Shown here piece after piece: positions 34,858-46,390 of a DNA stretch of 64,000 nt. Position 1 is the stretch's first letter, and each line of letters begins with the position of its first letter. The stretch covers positions 140,684,097-140,748,096 of the forward strand of contig NC_085139.1 of assembly GCF_024139115.2 (NCBI RefSeq), read 5' to 3'. Made by a program: the position numbers and the translations under genes. Below the pieces are notes generated by a model. The model was not told the origin of the DNA, did not search any database, and saw only the letters and a list, made by a program, of their open reading frames with translations. The DNA is from Armigeres subalbatus. Its lineage: Eukaryota; Arthropoda; Insecta; Diptera; Culicidae.

Positions 34858-35073
34858 AATTTTCAAAACGACTTATCTGCTTTTGTAAACAAATATTCAA
34901 ACGTCGATTTGTCGACCCTGAGAGCACTTCCAAGCAAAACAACACCATCAACATATAGGCGAAGACTTCGGCTAACTGTTGTTGGTTTTGGTTTGCATGG
35001 GAATGCTCTCAGGTTCGACAAGTCAACGTTTGACTCTTTGTTTACAAAGACAAATAAGTCATTTTGAAAATTT
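34858..35073. mobile_element. Foldback MITE, 216 bp
   Basis: Arms of about 85 bp. The left has TTTTCAAAACGACTTAT and TTTGTAAACAAA, the right the complements of TTTTCAAAATGACTTAT and TTTGTAAACAAA, continuing through GTCGA.CCTGAGAGCA. Open frames here are by-products. Confidence 0.75.
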
Positions 35074-35295
35074 GGTAATAAACTGATCTATTAAAATATG
35101 TTAATTCATGTTCCATAAACACCTCCGAAGTGAAAAATGTGCTCAGGTGTCGGAATATGAATCAAAACGGTAGTGTTTGTTGAAAGCCTGTTTAGCCTTT
35201 AGCATTTATCACTTGGTAAAGAGTATCTTCATACTTAAGGACAAGCCTCCCGGAATCCAAATCTAAATGCACTCGCATTTTCAAGAGTACTCCAT

Positions 35296-35398
35296 AAAAA
35301 AACGGAAACCACGCATGACTGTCATTTTTGTTATTCCAGCTGTCATTTTTATTATTTTGCGTTGGAGCATGCGTGGAATAATAAAAGTGACAGTTGTG
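35296..35398. repeat. Short palindromic repeat
   Basis: CCACGCATGACTGTCATTTT pairs with the complement of CATGCGTGGAATAATAAAAG and TGACAGTTG. It resembles 34379-34473. Confidence 0.55.
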
Positions 35399-35568
35399 AG
35401 AAATTTGAAATATGAAGTTTTCCAAAATCCAAAAAATATATTAGCAATTAGAACATTTTAATTGAAAGAGAAGAATTTTATATAAAGAAATCAACATTTT
35501 CATTAAAAATAAAAACAAAATTTCCATAAATTCGTCTTAGACAGTTGAAGACATTCCACTAAACAGCG

Positions 35569-35630
35569 GTTCTCAACCTGGGGTACATGTACCCCTGGGG
35601 GTACCTTTGCTGGATCTAGGGGGCAGAGCT
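35569..35630 (+). mobile_element. Solitary hAT-type terminus
   Basis: CAGCGGTTCTCAACCTGGGG followed by GTAC and CCCCTGGGGGTACC is the terminal sequence common to many animal hAT elements (CAG.GGTTCTCAACC). No opposite end was found within 3 kb, so it is a truncated remnant. Confidence 0.6.
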
Positions 35631-35999
35631 TAAAATATTCATCTTCATGAAGCAACTTCGGTCCGAATTTTGACAAACATCGCATGAATATTCAAAACAT
35701 AGAATGACATAGTCAGACGACTACTCCACGAACTCATTCATTCGACTGTCACTGAATGTGTTTACTATGTGCAGAAAAAAACAATTATCATTGTTTAAGT
35801 TGATGTTTACCGCTGAAAGTGCCTCGCGGATGAAAATCGGATTCAGTCCTGTGTGATAAATTACTTTACTCATTTGAAAGATGTTCAGATTTCAGATAAT
35901 TTATCAATTTGTAAAATGTGCATAAACGAACAAAACGTCGAATGAACAAAATGATTTGATTTTTCACTAAAGCTCGTTTGCTTCGTTGTAAGAGGATTA
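35631..35999. other. No gene seen
   Basis: AT-rich, non-coding lead-in to the minisatellite. Confidence 0.4.
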
Positions 36000-36280
36000 G
36001 AAGCATCCTTCTACGCTTCTCGAAAGCCTTCTTCCGAACAGCTCGAAGCCCTCCTTTCTTCAGGGCACTTCAGAAGCCTCCTTTCGAGTCGTTAGGTTGC
36101 CTCCTTTCAAGAGGCTCGGAAGCCTCCTTTCAAGAGGCTCAAAAGTACCATTCAAGAGGCTCGGAAGGCTCCTTTCAAGAGGCTCGGAAGGCTCCTTTCA
36201 AGAGGCTTAAAAGCCTCCTTCCAAGAGGCTTGGAAGCCTCCTTTCAAGAGACTCATAAGCCTCTTTAAGAGACTCGTAAG

Positions 36281-36480
36281 AAAAGATATTTTAGTTACTA
36301 GATAAAGATTGTCGCTGTCGTCGCTGTCCGGAACATCTTTTGCTGGCGAGGATAGGGGAGCTAAATGTCAAAGAAGGAAAATCCATACGATTTGACAGTT
36401 TGGTACCCAACATGTTCCGGACAGCAGAACAAAGGGAACCGAAGCGACAATCTTTATCTAGTACCTAAAATATCTTTTTT
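36281..36480. mobile_element. MITE inside the minisatellite, 200 bp
   Basis: Inverted ends AAAAGATATTTTAG followed by TACTAGATAAAGATTGTCGC, and the complement with GTACTAGATAAAG; inner arms TCCGGAACAT and ATGTTCCGGA also pair. Minisatellite units lie on both sides. Confidence 0.8.
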
Positions 36481-36568
36481 CGGAAGAGGCTCTTCTTCTT
36501 TTAAAAGGCTCGGAAGGCCCCTTTCAAGATCCAGAAGCCACCTTTTAAGAGGCTTAGAAGCCACCTTT

Positions 36569-37408
36569 CAATATTTGCCACCTTTCGCATATTTGATAAC
36601 TGGTGTAACAAAAGCTTACTACAACTTAATGTCAAGAAATGTAATTTGATCACTTTCAGTAGAAAACGGAGCACACCATCGATAACTGTAACTCTAGGAA
36701 ATCAACCAGTACAAAAATGTGAAAGGGTTAGAGATTTGGGTGTAATCTTAGATGCTAAGCTAACCTTTACTGACCACTACAACACTATTATCCATAGAGC
36801 AACAAATATGCTCAGTTTTATTAAAAGATTTAGTTATAACTTTCAAGATCCTTATACAATTAAAACTTTGTACGTTGCGTATGTCAGATCAATTATAGAA
36901 TATTGTAGCATTGTATGGTCTCCGTATATGAAATCACATGATGATCGAATAGAATCAATTCAAAAGCAATTCCTTTTATATGCCTTACGCAAATTAGGTG
37001 GACAACATTCCCACTTCCGTCGTAACGAGGCGCGATGTATGCTTATAGATATCCAATCATTAAAAAGCGTCGTGAATTTGCCATGATCTCATTTGTGAAT
37101 GATATTGTTTCGCACCGCATTGATTCCACCAAACTATTGTCTTGTTTAAATTTTTACACTCCTACTCGGCAATTGAGAAATCGAAACTTGTTTGCCACCT
37201 GTCATCATCGAACAAATTATGCAAAATTTAGTCCAATGAATCAAATGATGTCTGTTTACAATCAGTATTGTGAAGCAATTGATTTAGCCATGCCTCGTAT
37301 GAGCCTAAGAAAATATTTTAGGAACATTAGTTACAATAGAACATAGTTATAAGTTTTTTTAATGTAGTCTACATTATGTTTGACGAAATAAATAAATAAA
37401 TAAATAGG
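36569..37408 (+). pseudogene. 5'-truncated Jockey-type LINE, RT C-terminal end
   Basis: The frame starts within LLQLNVKKCNLITFSRKR, just after where the YADD box would be. It continues with VRDLGVILDAKLTFTDH, IIEYCSIVWSPY and IQKQFLLYALRKL, the thumb and C-terminal part of Jockey-type ORF2. One frameshift near 37060 moves to the next frame (FAMISFVNDIV to RKYFRNISYNRT, stop at 37344). A short 3' UTR ends in (TAAA)n at 37388-37406. 5' truncation at insertion is the usual fate of LINE copies. Confidence 0.8.
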
Positions 37409-37692
37409 CAAGAGGCTCAAAAGCCTTTTTTTTTAATCTTTATTTAGGTGTTTTTTTAATTCTAGATTAAGTTCAACACCGGGGCTCAAAAGCCTGATTT
37501 CAAGAGGCTTTGAAGCCTTTTTACAAGAGGCTCGGAAAGCTCCTTTCGAGAGGCTCGGAATCCTCTTCTCAAGAGGTTCAGAAGCCTCCTCTCAAGTGGT
37601 TAGGGTGATCCTTTCAAGAAGCTCATAAGCCTCCTTTTGAGAGACTCGGAAGCCTCGCTTTAAGAAGCTCGGAATTCTTCTTTCAAGAGGCT

Positions 37693-40049
37693 TGGAAGCC
37701 TGAGCACGGCAAATGCTGGGTAAAGCGTACCATTGGTACTTCGTGTACCTGAAGGAATAAAATAGACCCCATCTCGCGGTCCTTAGCCTTTTACCCAGCA
37801 ACTCCTATCCCTACCTCCCCGCGGTGCTGGCCGGGATACGAGCAACCTTAGGGAAGATCGGGTAACCAACCCCGGTGGGAACTATGGTCGTATGCTGACA
37901 GGGAAGGGGGGGTATGCTCCTCTCCGAAGGTGCAAATCTTATTGAGCGTCTGTTCTCCATGCCAGGATCGGCTCACAACAGCGTCTGTTCTCCATGTTAG
38001 GGGCGGCTGATTATCGTCCGAGTGCCAGCGAGGGACTGTGCACCATGGTACACCGGAAATAAGGATAAATGGCCCTCCGGAAGTTTAGGGGGTTTGGTGT
38101 CAGGCCCTGCAAGCCAGCCTTTAAAAAATCATAAGCAACGAACAATCAACAAGAGAGTACGGACCGAAACCATCGGCGAAGACCACTGCGACGAAAAGGG
38201 ACTAGCGATTGGAAACTCGGTTCGTGGAACTGCAAATCTCTCAACTTCATCGGGAGCACACGCATACTCGCCGATGTGCTCAAGGACCGTGGATTCGGCA
38301 TCTTAGCGCTACAGGAGGTTTGTTGGAAGGGATCAATGGTGCGAACGTTTAGAGGTAATCATACCATCTACCAGAGCTGCGGCAACACACTGGGAACAGC
38401 TTTCATAGTGATGGGCGATATGCAAAGGCGCGTGATCGGGTGGTGGCCGATCAATGAAAGAATGTGCAGGTTGAGGATCAAAGGCCGGTTCTTCAATTCG
38501 GCATATTCAACGTCCATAGCCCACACTCCGGAAGCACTGATGATGATAAGGACGCATTCTGCGCGCAGCTGGAACGTGAGTACGATAGCTGCCCAAGCCA
38601 CGACGTCAAAATCATCATAGGAGATTTGAACGCTCAGGTTGGCCAAGAGGAGGAGTTTAGACCGCCTATTGGGAAGTTCAGCGCCCACCGACTGACGAAC
38701 GAAAACGGCCTACGACTAATTGATTTCGCCGCCTCCAAGAATATGGCAATTCGCAGCACCTACTTCCAATACAGCCTTCCGTATCGGTACAACTGGAGAA
38801 CACCACTGGAGACAGAATCACAAATCGACCACGTTCTGATTAATGGACGGCACTTCTCCGACATCATCGACATCAGGACATATCGTGGCGCTAACATCGA
38901 CTCTGACCACTACCTGGTGATGGTTAAACTGCGCCCAAAACTATCCGTCATCAACAATGTTCGGTACCGACGACCGCCGCGGTACGACCTAGAGCGACTG
39001 AAGCAACCTGATGTCGCCAACGGCATACGCGCAGCATCTCGAGGCAGCGTTGCCGGAAGAGGGTGAGCCCCTCTTGAGGACTGCTGGAATACAGTCAAAG
39101 TAGCCATTAACGGCGCAGCGGAGAATAACGTCGGGTATATGGGACGAAGTCGACGGAACGATTGGTTCGACGAAGAGTACAGACAGATTCTGGAGGAGAA
39201 GGACGCAGCTCGGGTGGTTGCGCTGCAGCAAGGTACCCGGCAGAACGTGGAACGTTATAGACGGAAGCGGAGACAGCAGACCTGCCTTTTTCAGGAGAAG
39301 AAACGTCGCCTTGAAGAAGCGGAGTGTGAGGAGATGGAACAGCTGTGCCGTTAACAAGAAACACGCAAGTTCTATCAGAAGCTCAACGCCCCTGCAAAGG
39401 CTTCGTGCCGCGAGCCGAAATGTGCGGGATAAGGATGGGAGCATCTTGACGGACGAACGTGTGGTGATCGAAAGGTGGAAACAGCACTACGAGGAACATC
39501 TGAATGGCGCGGAGAGTACAGGCAGTGAAAGTCGAGGCAGCGGAGGACATGACTACGTCAGTGCAGCGGACGATGGAAGCCAACCAGCCCCCACATTGAG
39601 GAAAGTTAAGGATGCCATCCAACAGCTAAAGACCAATAAAGTAGCTGGTAATGATGGTATCGGAGCTGAGCTCATCAAAATGGGTCCGGAAAAGCTAGCC
39701 ACTTGCCTGCACAAATTGATAGTTAGAATCTGGGAAACTGAACAGCTACCGGAGGAGTGGAAGGAAGGGGTTATATGCCCCATCTACAAGAAAGGCGACA
39801 AGTTGGAGTGTGAGAACTTTCGAGCGATCACCATCCTTAATGCCGCCTACAAAGTGATTTCTCAGATCATCTTCCGTCGTCTGTCACCATTATTGAATGA
39901 CTTCGTGGGAAGTTATCAAGCCGGCTTCGTTGACCGCCGCTCGACATCGGACCAGATCTATACTGTACGGCAAATCCTTCAAAAATGCCGTGAATACAAA
40001 GTCCCAACGCACCATCTGTTCGTTGATTTCTAGGCGGCATACGACAGTA
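37693..40049 (+). pseudogene. RTE-like LINE (JAM1-type), 5' complete, 3' truncated
   Basis: 5' UTR-like leader from 37693, with a 34-bp tandem repeat (CGTCTGTTCTCCATG at about 37949 and 37983). The endonuclease shows SWNCKSLNF, ALQEVCWKG (catalytic Glu), IGDLNAQVG, QIDHVLI and SDHYLV. The reverse transcriptase begins near 39600: AGNDGIGAELIK, CPIYKKGDKLECENFRAIT, GSYQAGFVDRRS and FVDF*AAYDS, where Lys is replaced by a stop. It is cut at about 40049, before the YADD box. Frameshifts lie near 38490, 39022, 39070 and 39395, and stops at 39352 and 40031. The copy is dead. The clade is by motif recognition. Confidence 0.8.
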
Positions 40050-40444
40050 TAGTTTTTACAACCCTTCTGCCTCCCGATAATGAAGTTATTGCGGTTGTTT
40101 TTGTGTTAATTATTGCATTGAAAGTAATGTTCGTTCTTAAAAAAGGTGTATTATTGGGCAGTAGTTGAATGCATCCTGCTAAAACAAGTATAGAAAGAAC
40201 TAAAAAGGTGTTAACATATTTTTTTTTCGTTTGTCCTAGGCCGTCCAAACCAAACTGTTCTGGAGTATACTGCTGCTAACCGCGCGTCAAGCACATCCAA
40301 ATACAAATGTGTTCGACTTGCGGTTAGCGGCAATATACAATACATCCTTGAATGTATCAGCAAATATATCTAAAAACAAAATGTGTTAAGCTGAGATATG
40401 TGTCCAAAAATGTATGTGTGGTCGTAAGACATAAAATTATCGTG
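40050..40444. repeat. Unidentified repeat with an ~80-bp hairpin at 40265-40341
   Basis: The LINE is replaced abruptly at about 40049. GTATACTGCTGCTAACCGC and GCGGTTAGCGGCAATATAC form a stem of about 32 bp with few mismatches and a loop near 40297-40309. A short minus-strand frame (40030-40248) has a hydrophobic start but overlaps the junction and is not called. Confidence 0.45.
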
Positions 40445-40620
40445 ATCTGAATTAGGGACGTTCCGATACTTCCGATATATCGGAATATCGATATATTTGT
40501 TTCGATATCCGATATTTTTATATCGATATTTTGAATTCAATATATCGGTCATATCGATATTTTTGCTTTCGATATCAATATATCGAATCAGAAAAAAAGC
40601 TAATTCAATTTTTATTACAT

Positions 40621-41001
40621 ACTAGCAGACCCGACGAACTTTGTTTCGCCTAAAATTGATGAGTTATTACAAACACTCTTTTTGTATTTACAATTTAATA
40701 TTCGAACTCGAGTCTCGAACCACCACAAAAACATTTCTTGGGTCTAAAAACACCCACAAGCCAAATTTGGTTCCATTTTCTTGATTAGTTCTCGCGTTAT
40801 GCAGATATTTGTGTTCCATTTGTTTGAGAGCTTCCCTTTCTAGAGGAGGGGTGGGCGGGGGTTCCCAAACTATTTTAAGAACCTTCCCCGGCCCCATAAA
40901 ACCCATCCATATAAATTTTCATGGCGATCGGTTAAGTAGTTTTCGAATCTTCGAATCTATAAGGGTCAGACAGACAGAAATTTATTTTTATGTATATAAA
41001 A
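40621..41001 (+). repeat. Interspersed repeat nested in the hAT element
   Basis: It starts ACTAGCAGACCCGACGAACT and ends ATGGCGATCGGTTAAGTAG, AAGGGTCAGACAGACAGAAA and TTATGTATATAAA. The layout is the same as 8494-8757 but the sequence is distinct. The downstream stretch 41030-41460 is a worn repeat of GGAAATT-type words. Confidence 0.55.
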
Positions 41002-41530
41002 TTTGTATGAAAATTCAGAAGATTTTCCTTTAGATATTTACAAGAATTCCCTGTGGAGATCTCTTTCAGAAATTAAGATGAATTTCTCGTGGAAATTGAA
41101 GATAATATCCTGACGAAATTAAAGAAAATTTCCTTGGCAAAATTCACAATATTTTTGCAGATCATGAAAAATCTGTTTTTTTTTTTAAATAAATGAATAT
41201 GTCTCATGGAAATTCCTAAGGTTTATTTTTCTGTTGAATTTGTCAGTGAAATCCAGCAAAATTTATAGAAGCTCAGTCCTTTTTTCTAATAAACTCTTAG
41301 GGAAACTAGAAGAATTTCCTGTAGAAGTTTAAAAGATTTTCCCGTGATAATTGACTTTGGAAGTTTAAAATATTTCACCGCATTTTCTTGTGGAAATTCT
41401 GAACTTATCATGACAATTAAATAAAATGAACAGATTTTTACGGAAAGTTTTTCTTCTAAATTCAAAAGGTCAGTAATTTTTTATTCAATTGAGAGTTTGG
41501 CTATATGTGTTTATGTTTAACTATGTTCGA

Positions 41531-41704
41531 GGTTTTGGCTTATCAGTTTGGAGATCTTCAGAACAAGCATTTAGGATCTGTCACAACGATTCTGCTAGTT
41601 TTTGTTGCCTTTCATCCCGTAATGAAGATAACAACAATTTGCCGAAACGTTGGAACAGATCTTAAACGGTTGTTCTAAAACTATCCAGACTGAAAAGCCG
41701 AAAA
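41531..41704. mobile_element. MITE nested in the hAT element
   Basis: GGTTTTGGCTTATCAGTTTG and, complemented, GGCTTTTCAGTCTGG start arms of about 55 bp that run to GGATCTGTCACAACG / AGATCTGTTCCAACG. The loop contains GCCGAAACGTTGG. It is a common mosquito layout with no coding content. Confidence 0.7.
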
Positions 41705-41947
41705 GACGAAAAAGGTTAAATTTTAGCTAAACTATTCGTGGAATTGCAGCAATTTCTCGAAAATTCAGTTGATTTTTTTTAAGGAATTCATGCGAATGGA
41801 AAAAAAGTGCATTTTGCCGAAAACGCCGCTACCGGTAAAAACCACGATAAACACCGCCGTCTATGATTGTTGGACTGGCATTAGTCCAGAAAAAATAGAA
41901 AATAAATAATAACAACATATACCTTTCAAATGTTCTCATGTATGAAA

Positions 41948-42089
41948 TCTAGACCAACATTTGAAAAGGGCGTAACAGCCAAAATTTATTCCTTCTGATT
42001 CTTCGTCCACATATAGAGCTATATATGTAGACGAGGAATCAGAAGGAATACATTTTGGCTGTTACGCCCTTTTCAAATGTTGGTCTAGA
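41948..42089. repeat. Near-perfect 142-bp palindrome
   Basis: From TCTAGACCAACATTTGAAAA to its complement, the arms are about 64 bp with only a few mismatches around a short TATAGAGCTATATA centre. As RNA it would be a very stable long hairpin. Confidence 0.9.
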
Positions 42090-42829
42090 AATATCATATG
42101 ATTATCCGATATATCGATATTTTCATTCCAATATATCAGTGATATCGATACTTTGATTCGATTATCGTATCGAATCAAATATCGATATTTTGAAGTATCG
42201 GAACGTCCCTACACAGCAAAAAAAAATTGTAATATCACATCAGATTTGATGCACATCATCGCCGTCGTAAATCGTATGTGATATTACATCTGTTTTGTGT
42301 AACAAAAATCGACGTAATTGGCATTTTGTTGCCAAAATGAAATTACGTAAAACGTAATATGTTCGACGTAATGACGAATAACCGACGTAATGACGAATAA
42401 CGAATAACGTAATAACCAGCCAGCAGAAACCTTGCTTTCGGCAGCTGGGTTAGGGGTGTTCGGGACTTTTCTTTCATGCTTCTAAAATACAATTCTAAAA
42501 AATGATATATTTTATTTTTCATAATTTTGCACATATAAATATACAAATATACAATATGATAACAAATGTTTGATTTTCGTTTTAATTTACAGTATTTTGA
42601 CATAATGATTTTTTGTAAAAATGTGAAAAAATGGCAATATTTCGTTATCGAGTTTTCAAGATTTTCAGTTTTTCAGGCTTAACGTTAAGGTTTAGTATTT
42701 GAAGATTTTAGATTTTAGTGGACCAAAGTGCGTCGATAAAAATATTGTCGCTATGGCGTGAGCGATAATTTCCAGTTGACGTGGACTTATTTTATACATT
42801 GAATATTTGTCAATGTTAGATTTACTGCA

Positions 42830-43640
42830 CTATTCCTCCAAAACACCTTTGAAATTCCTCCGAAAATTCCTTCAGAAACTCCTCCAGGAGTTCCTTCAAA
42901 AATTCTTCCGGGAATTCCTCCGGAAGGAGGACTCCTCCCCCAAAAGTTCCTCCAGAAAGTCCTTCAAGAACTATTCCAGGAGTTCCTCCCGAAAATCTTC
43001 CAGGAGAAACTTCTTCCGATATTCCTCGGCAAGTATCACCAGAATTCCTCCAGAAGTTTCTTCGGAAATTCCACCAGAAGTTCTTTAGGAAATTCTTCCA
43101 AAAATTCTTCCAGTCATTCCTCCTGGAGTTCTTCCGGAAATTACTCCAGGAGTAGTCCATTTGGCAATTCCTCCTGAAATTCCTCCAGGGCATCCTCCGA
43201 AAAGTTCTTCAGGAAATTCCTCCAAGAATTGAATATGAGTTTCCTCGAAAATTCCTTCAGGAATTCCTCCAGAAATTCTTTTACGAGCTCTTTCGCGTAT
43301 TCCTCTAGAAATACCTGTAGAAGTTCTTCCGGAAACTCTTCAAGATATTGTTCCGGAAATTTCTCCAGGAATTATCCCAGGAGGTCATTCAAGAATTATT
43401 CCAGCGTTCCTCCTGAAAATCTTCCAGGAGTTTCTTTGGAAGTTACCGAAGGAGTTCCTTCGGAAGTTACCCCAGGAACTTCTTCCGAAATACATCGGCA
43501 AGTACTTCCAGGAATTTCTACAGAAGTTTTTTTCGGAAATTCATCCAGAAGTTTTTCAGGAAATTCTTCTAAGAATTCTTCCAGTGATTCCTCCAGGAGT
43601 ATTTCCGGAAATCGCTTTAGGAGTTCCTTAGAAAAATTCT
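42830..43640. repeat. 15-bp-period degenerate array, first block
   Basis: Repeats of TTCCTCCAG(A/G)A(A/G)TTC-type words every 15 bp. Because 15 is a multiple of three and the unit lacks stops, long frames stay open on both strands (42807-43088, 42822-43193, 43229-43642). These are by-products, rich in Ser/Arg/Asn or Asn/Phe/Arg, not genes. Confidence 0.85.
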
Positions 43641-43641
43641 A

Positions 43642-44483
43642 AGCTTTATGAGTTGGAATAGCTCCACGGGACTTCGTTTCACCATTACAGACAAAGTACA
43701 GAATTCGTTTGACATCTACGACTCTCTAAACTATCCTTTAGTTCAGATCCTAATACTCAATTCGATCAACATGAAGATCTTTAATATCCTCACTAGTTTT
43801 ATGAGTTGGAATAGCTCCACGGTACCTCGCAACACCATTACAGACACACTTTATACTTTGCTCGAAATCTACGACTCTCCAAACTGACCTTGAGTACAGA
43901 TCTTATTGTTCAAATCGATCAACATGAATATCCTCGATGTCCCTATTAGTTTTATGAGTTCGAGTAGCTCAACGGGACTTCATTACACCATTACTGGGAA
44001 TATTCTGGGAATGTTATGATTTGTATATAGTGGTGTAATGATGTCCCATGGGGCTTCTCAAACTAACATACAAGCTAGGGAACCTATGGATTACTCTGTT
44101 GATCTTGTAGACCTCCAATATATGAACTCAAAGTGCTTTGGAGTACCGCAGATATTCTGAGAATGTTATAATTTTCATATACTGGTGTAATGATGTCTCA
44201 TGGAGTTTTTGCAACTGATACATAAGCTAAATAGCCGTTGAATCAATCTGTTGGTCTTTAGACCCCCAAGATCTGAATTCAAGAATGGTTTGGAGTACCG
44301 TAAATATCCTGAGAAAATTGTATTTTGTATATACTGGTGTAATGATGTCCCATGAGGCTTCACCAACTAACACGCAAGCTCGGAAACCTATGAATCACTC
44401 CGTTGGTCTTGTAGACCTCCAATATCTGAACTCAAGAATTATTTGGAGTATCGTAGATATTCTTGGTATGTTGTATTATGTTA
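43642..44483. repeat. Inverted satellite array: three ~153-bp units, then three reversed
   Basis: AGTTGGAATAGCTCCACGG-type starts occur forward at 43651, 43804 and 43957. The complementary TGGTGTAATGATGTCCCATG occurs at 44031, 44183 and 44335. Spacing is 152-153 bp in both halves, and the switch is at about 44005. Units are diverged (roughly 75-85 percent by eye). The whole interrupts the 15-bp array. Confidence 0.85.
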
Positions 44484-45925
44484 AGGAGTTCTCCAAAATT
44501 CCTCCAAGAGTTTCTTCAGAAATTCCTTCGAAAATACCTCTAAGAACCACTCCGAAAATTTCTTCAGTAGCTTCTAGAGAAATTCATTCAATAGTTCTTT
44601 CAGGAATTTTTCCAAGAATTATCCACGAGTTTCTTCGGAAAATTCGGCAGGAACTCCCCCGAAAATTCCTTCTAGAATTTTTCCAGGAGCTCCTTCGGAT
44701 ATACCCGCAGAAGTTCCTCCGGAAGCTCTTCAAGAAGTTTTCCCGGAAATTACGCCAGAAGTTCCTCCAGAAAGTCCTTCAAGAATTATGCCAGGAGTTC
44801 CTTTTGCAAATCTTACAGGAAATAGCTCTAGTATCTCCTCCGAATATTCCTTTGGAAACTTTGGTTCCTTTGGTCCCACAGATATTCCTCCAATATTTTT
44901 TCCGGATATTCTTCCGGGAGTTACTTAAATTTTTTCAAATGTTAATTCGGAAATTTCTCCAGTTTTCCTTCGAAAATTCTTGAAGAATTTTTTTTTGAAT
45001 ACCTCAAAAGTTCCTCCAGAAATTTGTCCAGATATTCCTCCAAAAATACCTTCATGAGTTGTCCCTGAAATTCCTGCAGGAGTTTCACCAGAAATTCCAC
45101 CAGGTTTTCCTTCGGAAAATATCCCAGAAATTCTTTCGGAAATTTCTCCAGGAATTCCTCTGAAAATCTATCAGAGTTTTTTTTTTCAGAAAGTCCTCCA
45201 AGAGTTCTTTCGAAATTCCACCTGGAATTCCTCCAGAAATTATGCATGAGTATCCCCAGTTTCTCAATAACTTCTCCGAAAATTCCTTCAGAAACTCCTC
45301 AAGGTGTTCCTTCATGAATTCTTCTAAAAATTCTTCACGAAATAGCTACTCCAGAAGCTCAAAAAATATTTTCGGAAATTTTTCTAGGAGTTCCTCCAGA
45401 AGGTCCTTCTAGAATTACTCAAGGAGTTTCTCCTGAAAATCTTCCAGGAGTTTTGTCGGAAATACCTAAAAGAGGTGCTGGAAATATTGCCAGTAGTTTC
45501 TCCTAAAATTCCATTGGAATTACCTCCGGAAATACCTGCACAAGTACTTCCAGAAAGTTCCTCTCGAAAGTCTCACCGATATTCCTTCAGGAGCACCTTC
45601 GGAAATTCTTTTAGAAGTTGCTCCAGAAATTCCACCAGGAGGTCTTTCGAAAGTTTTTCCAGGAGCTTCTTCAAAAATCCACAAGTTCTTTCTTCCGGAA
45701 GGTCCTTTCAAATCGCTATATGAGTTCCTCCGGAAGCTTCTCCAGAAGATTCTTTGCAAATTCCTAAAGAAGATCCTATGAGAAACCTCCTAGACCTCCT
45801 CCAGGAGTTCCTTCGAAGATTTCTTCTGTAGGAAAATCCTCCAGGAGTTTATTCGGAAATCACTCCATATGAACTCCGTGAGTTCCTCCGGTAAGTTCCC
45901 TAAAAATTTCGCCAAGAATTCCACA
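44484..45925. repeat. 15-bp-period degenerate array, second block
   Basis: Continuation of the 42830 array with words such as GAAATTCCTCCAGGAGTTCC. It becomes more degenerate toward 45900. Open frames at 44285-44983, 44942-45247, 45475-45723 and 45520-45759 arise from the repeat and are not called. Confidence 0.85.
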
Positions 45926-46390
45926 GGAGTTAAAATTTTTTAAATTCAAAAATAAAAAATGAAAATTATAAACTTAAATTTGAAAACCCAAAAATATACA
46001 AATTCAAAAATCAATTTTTTTCATTAAAAATTTGAAAAATTGAATCATTAAAAATTGAAAACGAAAATTTTTTGGAATATTTTAATTTTAATTCTATATT
46101 TCGAAAATAAAAATTTAATTTTTATTATTTCAATTTTTTTATTTTAAAATTAATTTTTAATTCTAATTTTAGTTTTTAATTTTCAATATTTTTTAATTTT
46201 AAATTTTTTAATTTTTTTTTTATTTTTAATTGAATTTTTCTATTTAAGGATTTGAAGATTTGATAATTTAAATATTTGAAAATTTAATGATCTAAATAAT
46301 TTGTCTTTTTTAGATTTCAAGATTTTAATATTTTAAGATTTTAAGATTTAATGATTTCAGGATTTTAATATTTTAAGATTTACGGATTTG
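45926..46390. repeat. A/T-only transition zone
   Basis: Almost pure A/T (AAATTTTTTAATTTT-like), grading from about 46240 into GATTTGAAGATTT and GATTTTAATATTTTAAG variants, which look like the starting material of the octamer array. Confidence 0.8.

Larger units (their letters stand above)
36000..37692. repeat. Minisatellite of ~23 bp, interrupted by two insertions
   Basis: Repeats of CCTCCTTTCAAGAGGCTCGG plus AAG occupy about 36000-36280, 36481-36568 and 37409-37692, with single-base variants (CTCAAAAG, CTTGGAAG). A MITE (36281-36480) and a LINE fragment (36569-37408) split it, and an RTE-like LINE caps it at 37693. The open frame at 35978-36268 is a by-product of the repeat. Confidence 0.85.
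40453..42211. mobile_element. Non-autonomous hAT element; right target duplication displaced to 61845
   Basis: Inverted ends TAGGGACGTTCCGATACTTC are identical over 20 bp at both ends, a classical hAT terminus. Subterminal DNA is full of ATATCGATAT words. The left 8-bp duplication ATCTGAAT is at 40445-40452. Directly right of the element there is no match, but ATCTGAAT stands at 61845-61852, just past the 19.6-kb insertion. The interior holds an interspersed repeat, a MITE and a palindrome but no transposase. Confidence 0.85.

Noticed and set aside
40030..40248. 72-codon frame with a signal-peptide-like start
   Set aside because: It spans the junction between the RTE relic and another repeat; no conserved domain.
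42807..45759. Several Ser/Arg- or Asn-rich ORFs as genes
   Set aside because: They are open only because a 15-bp unit is repeated; both strands are open and no domain is visible.
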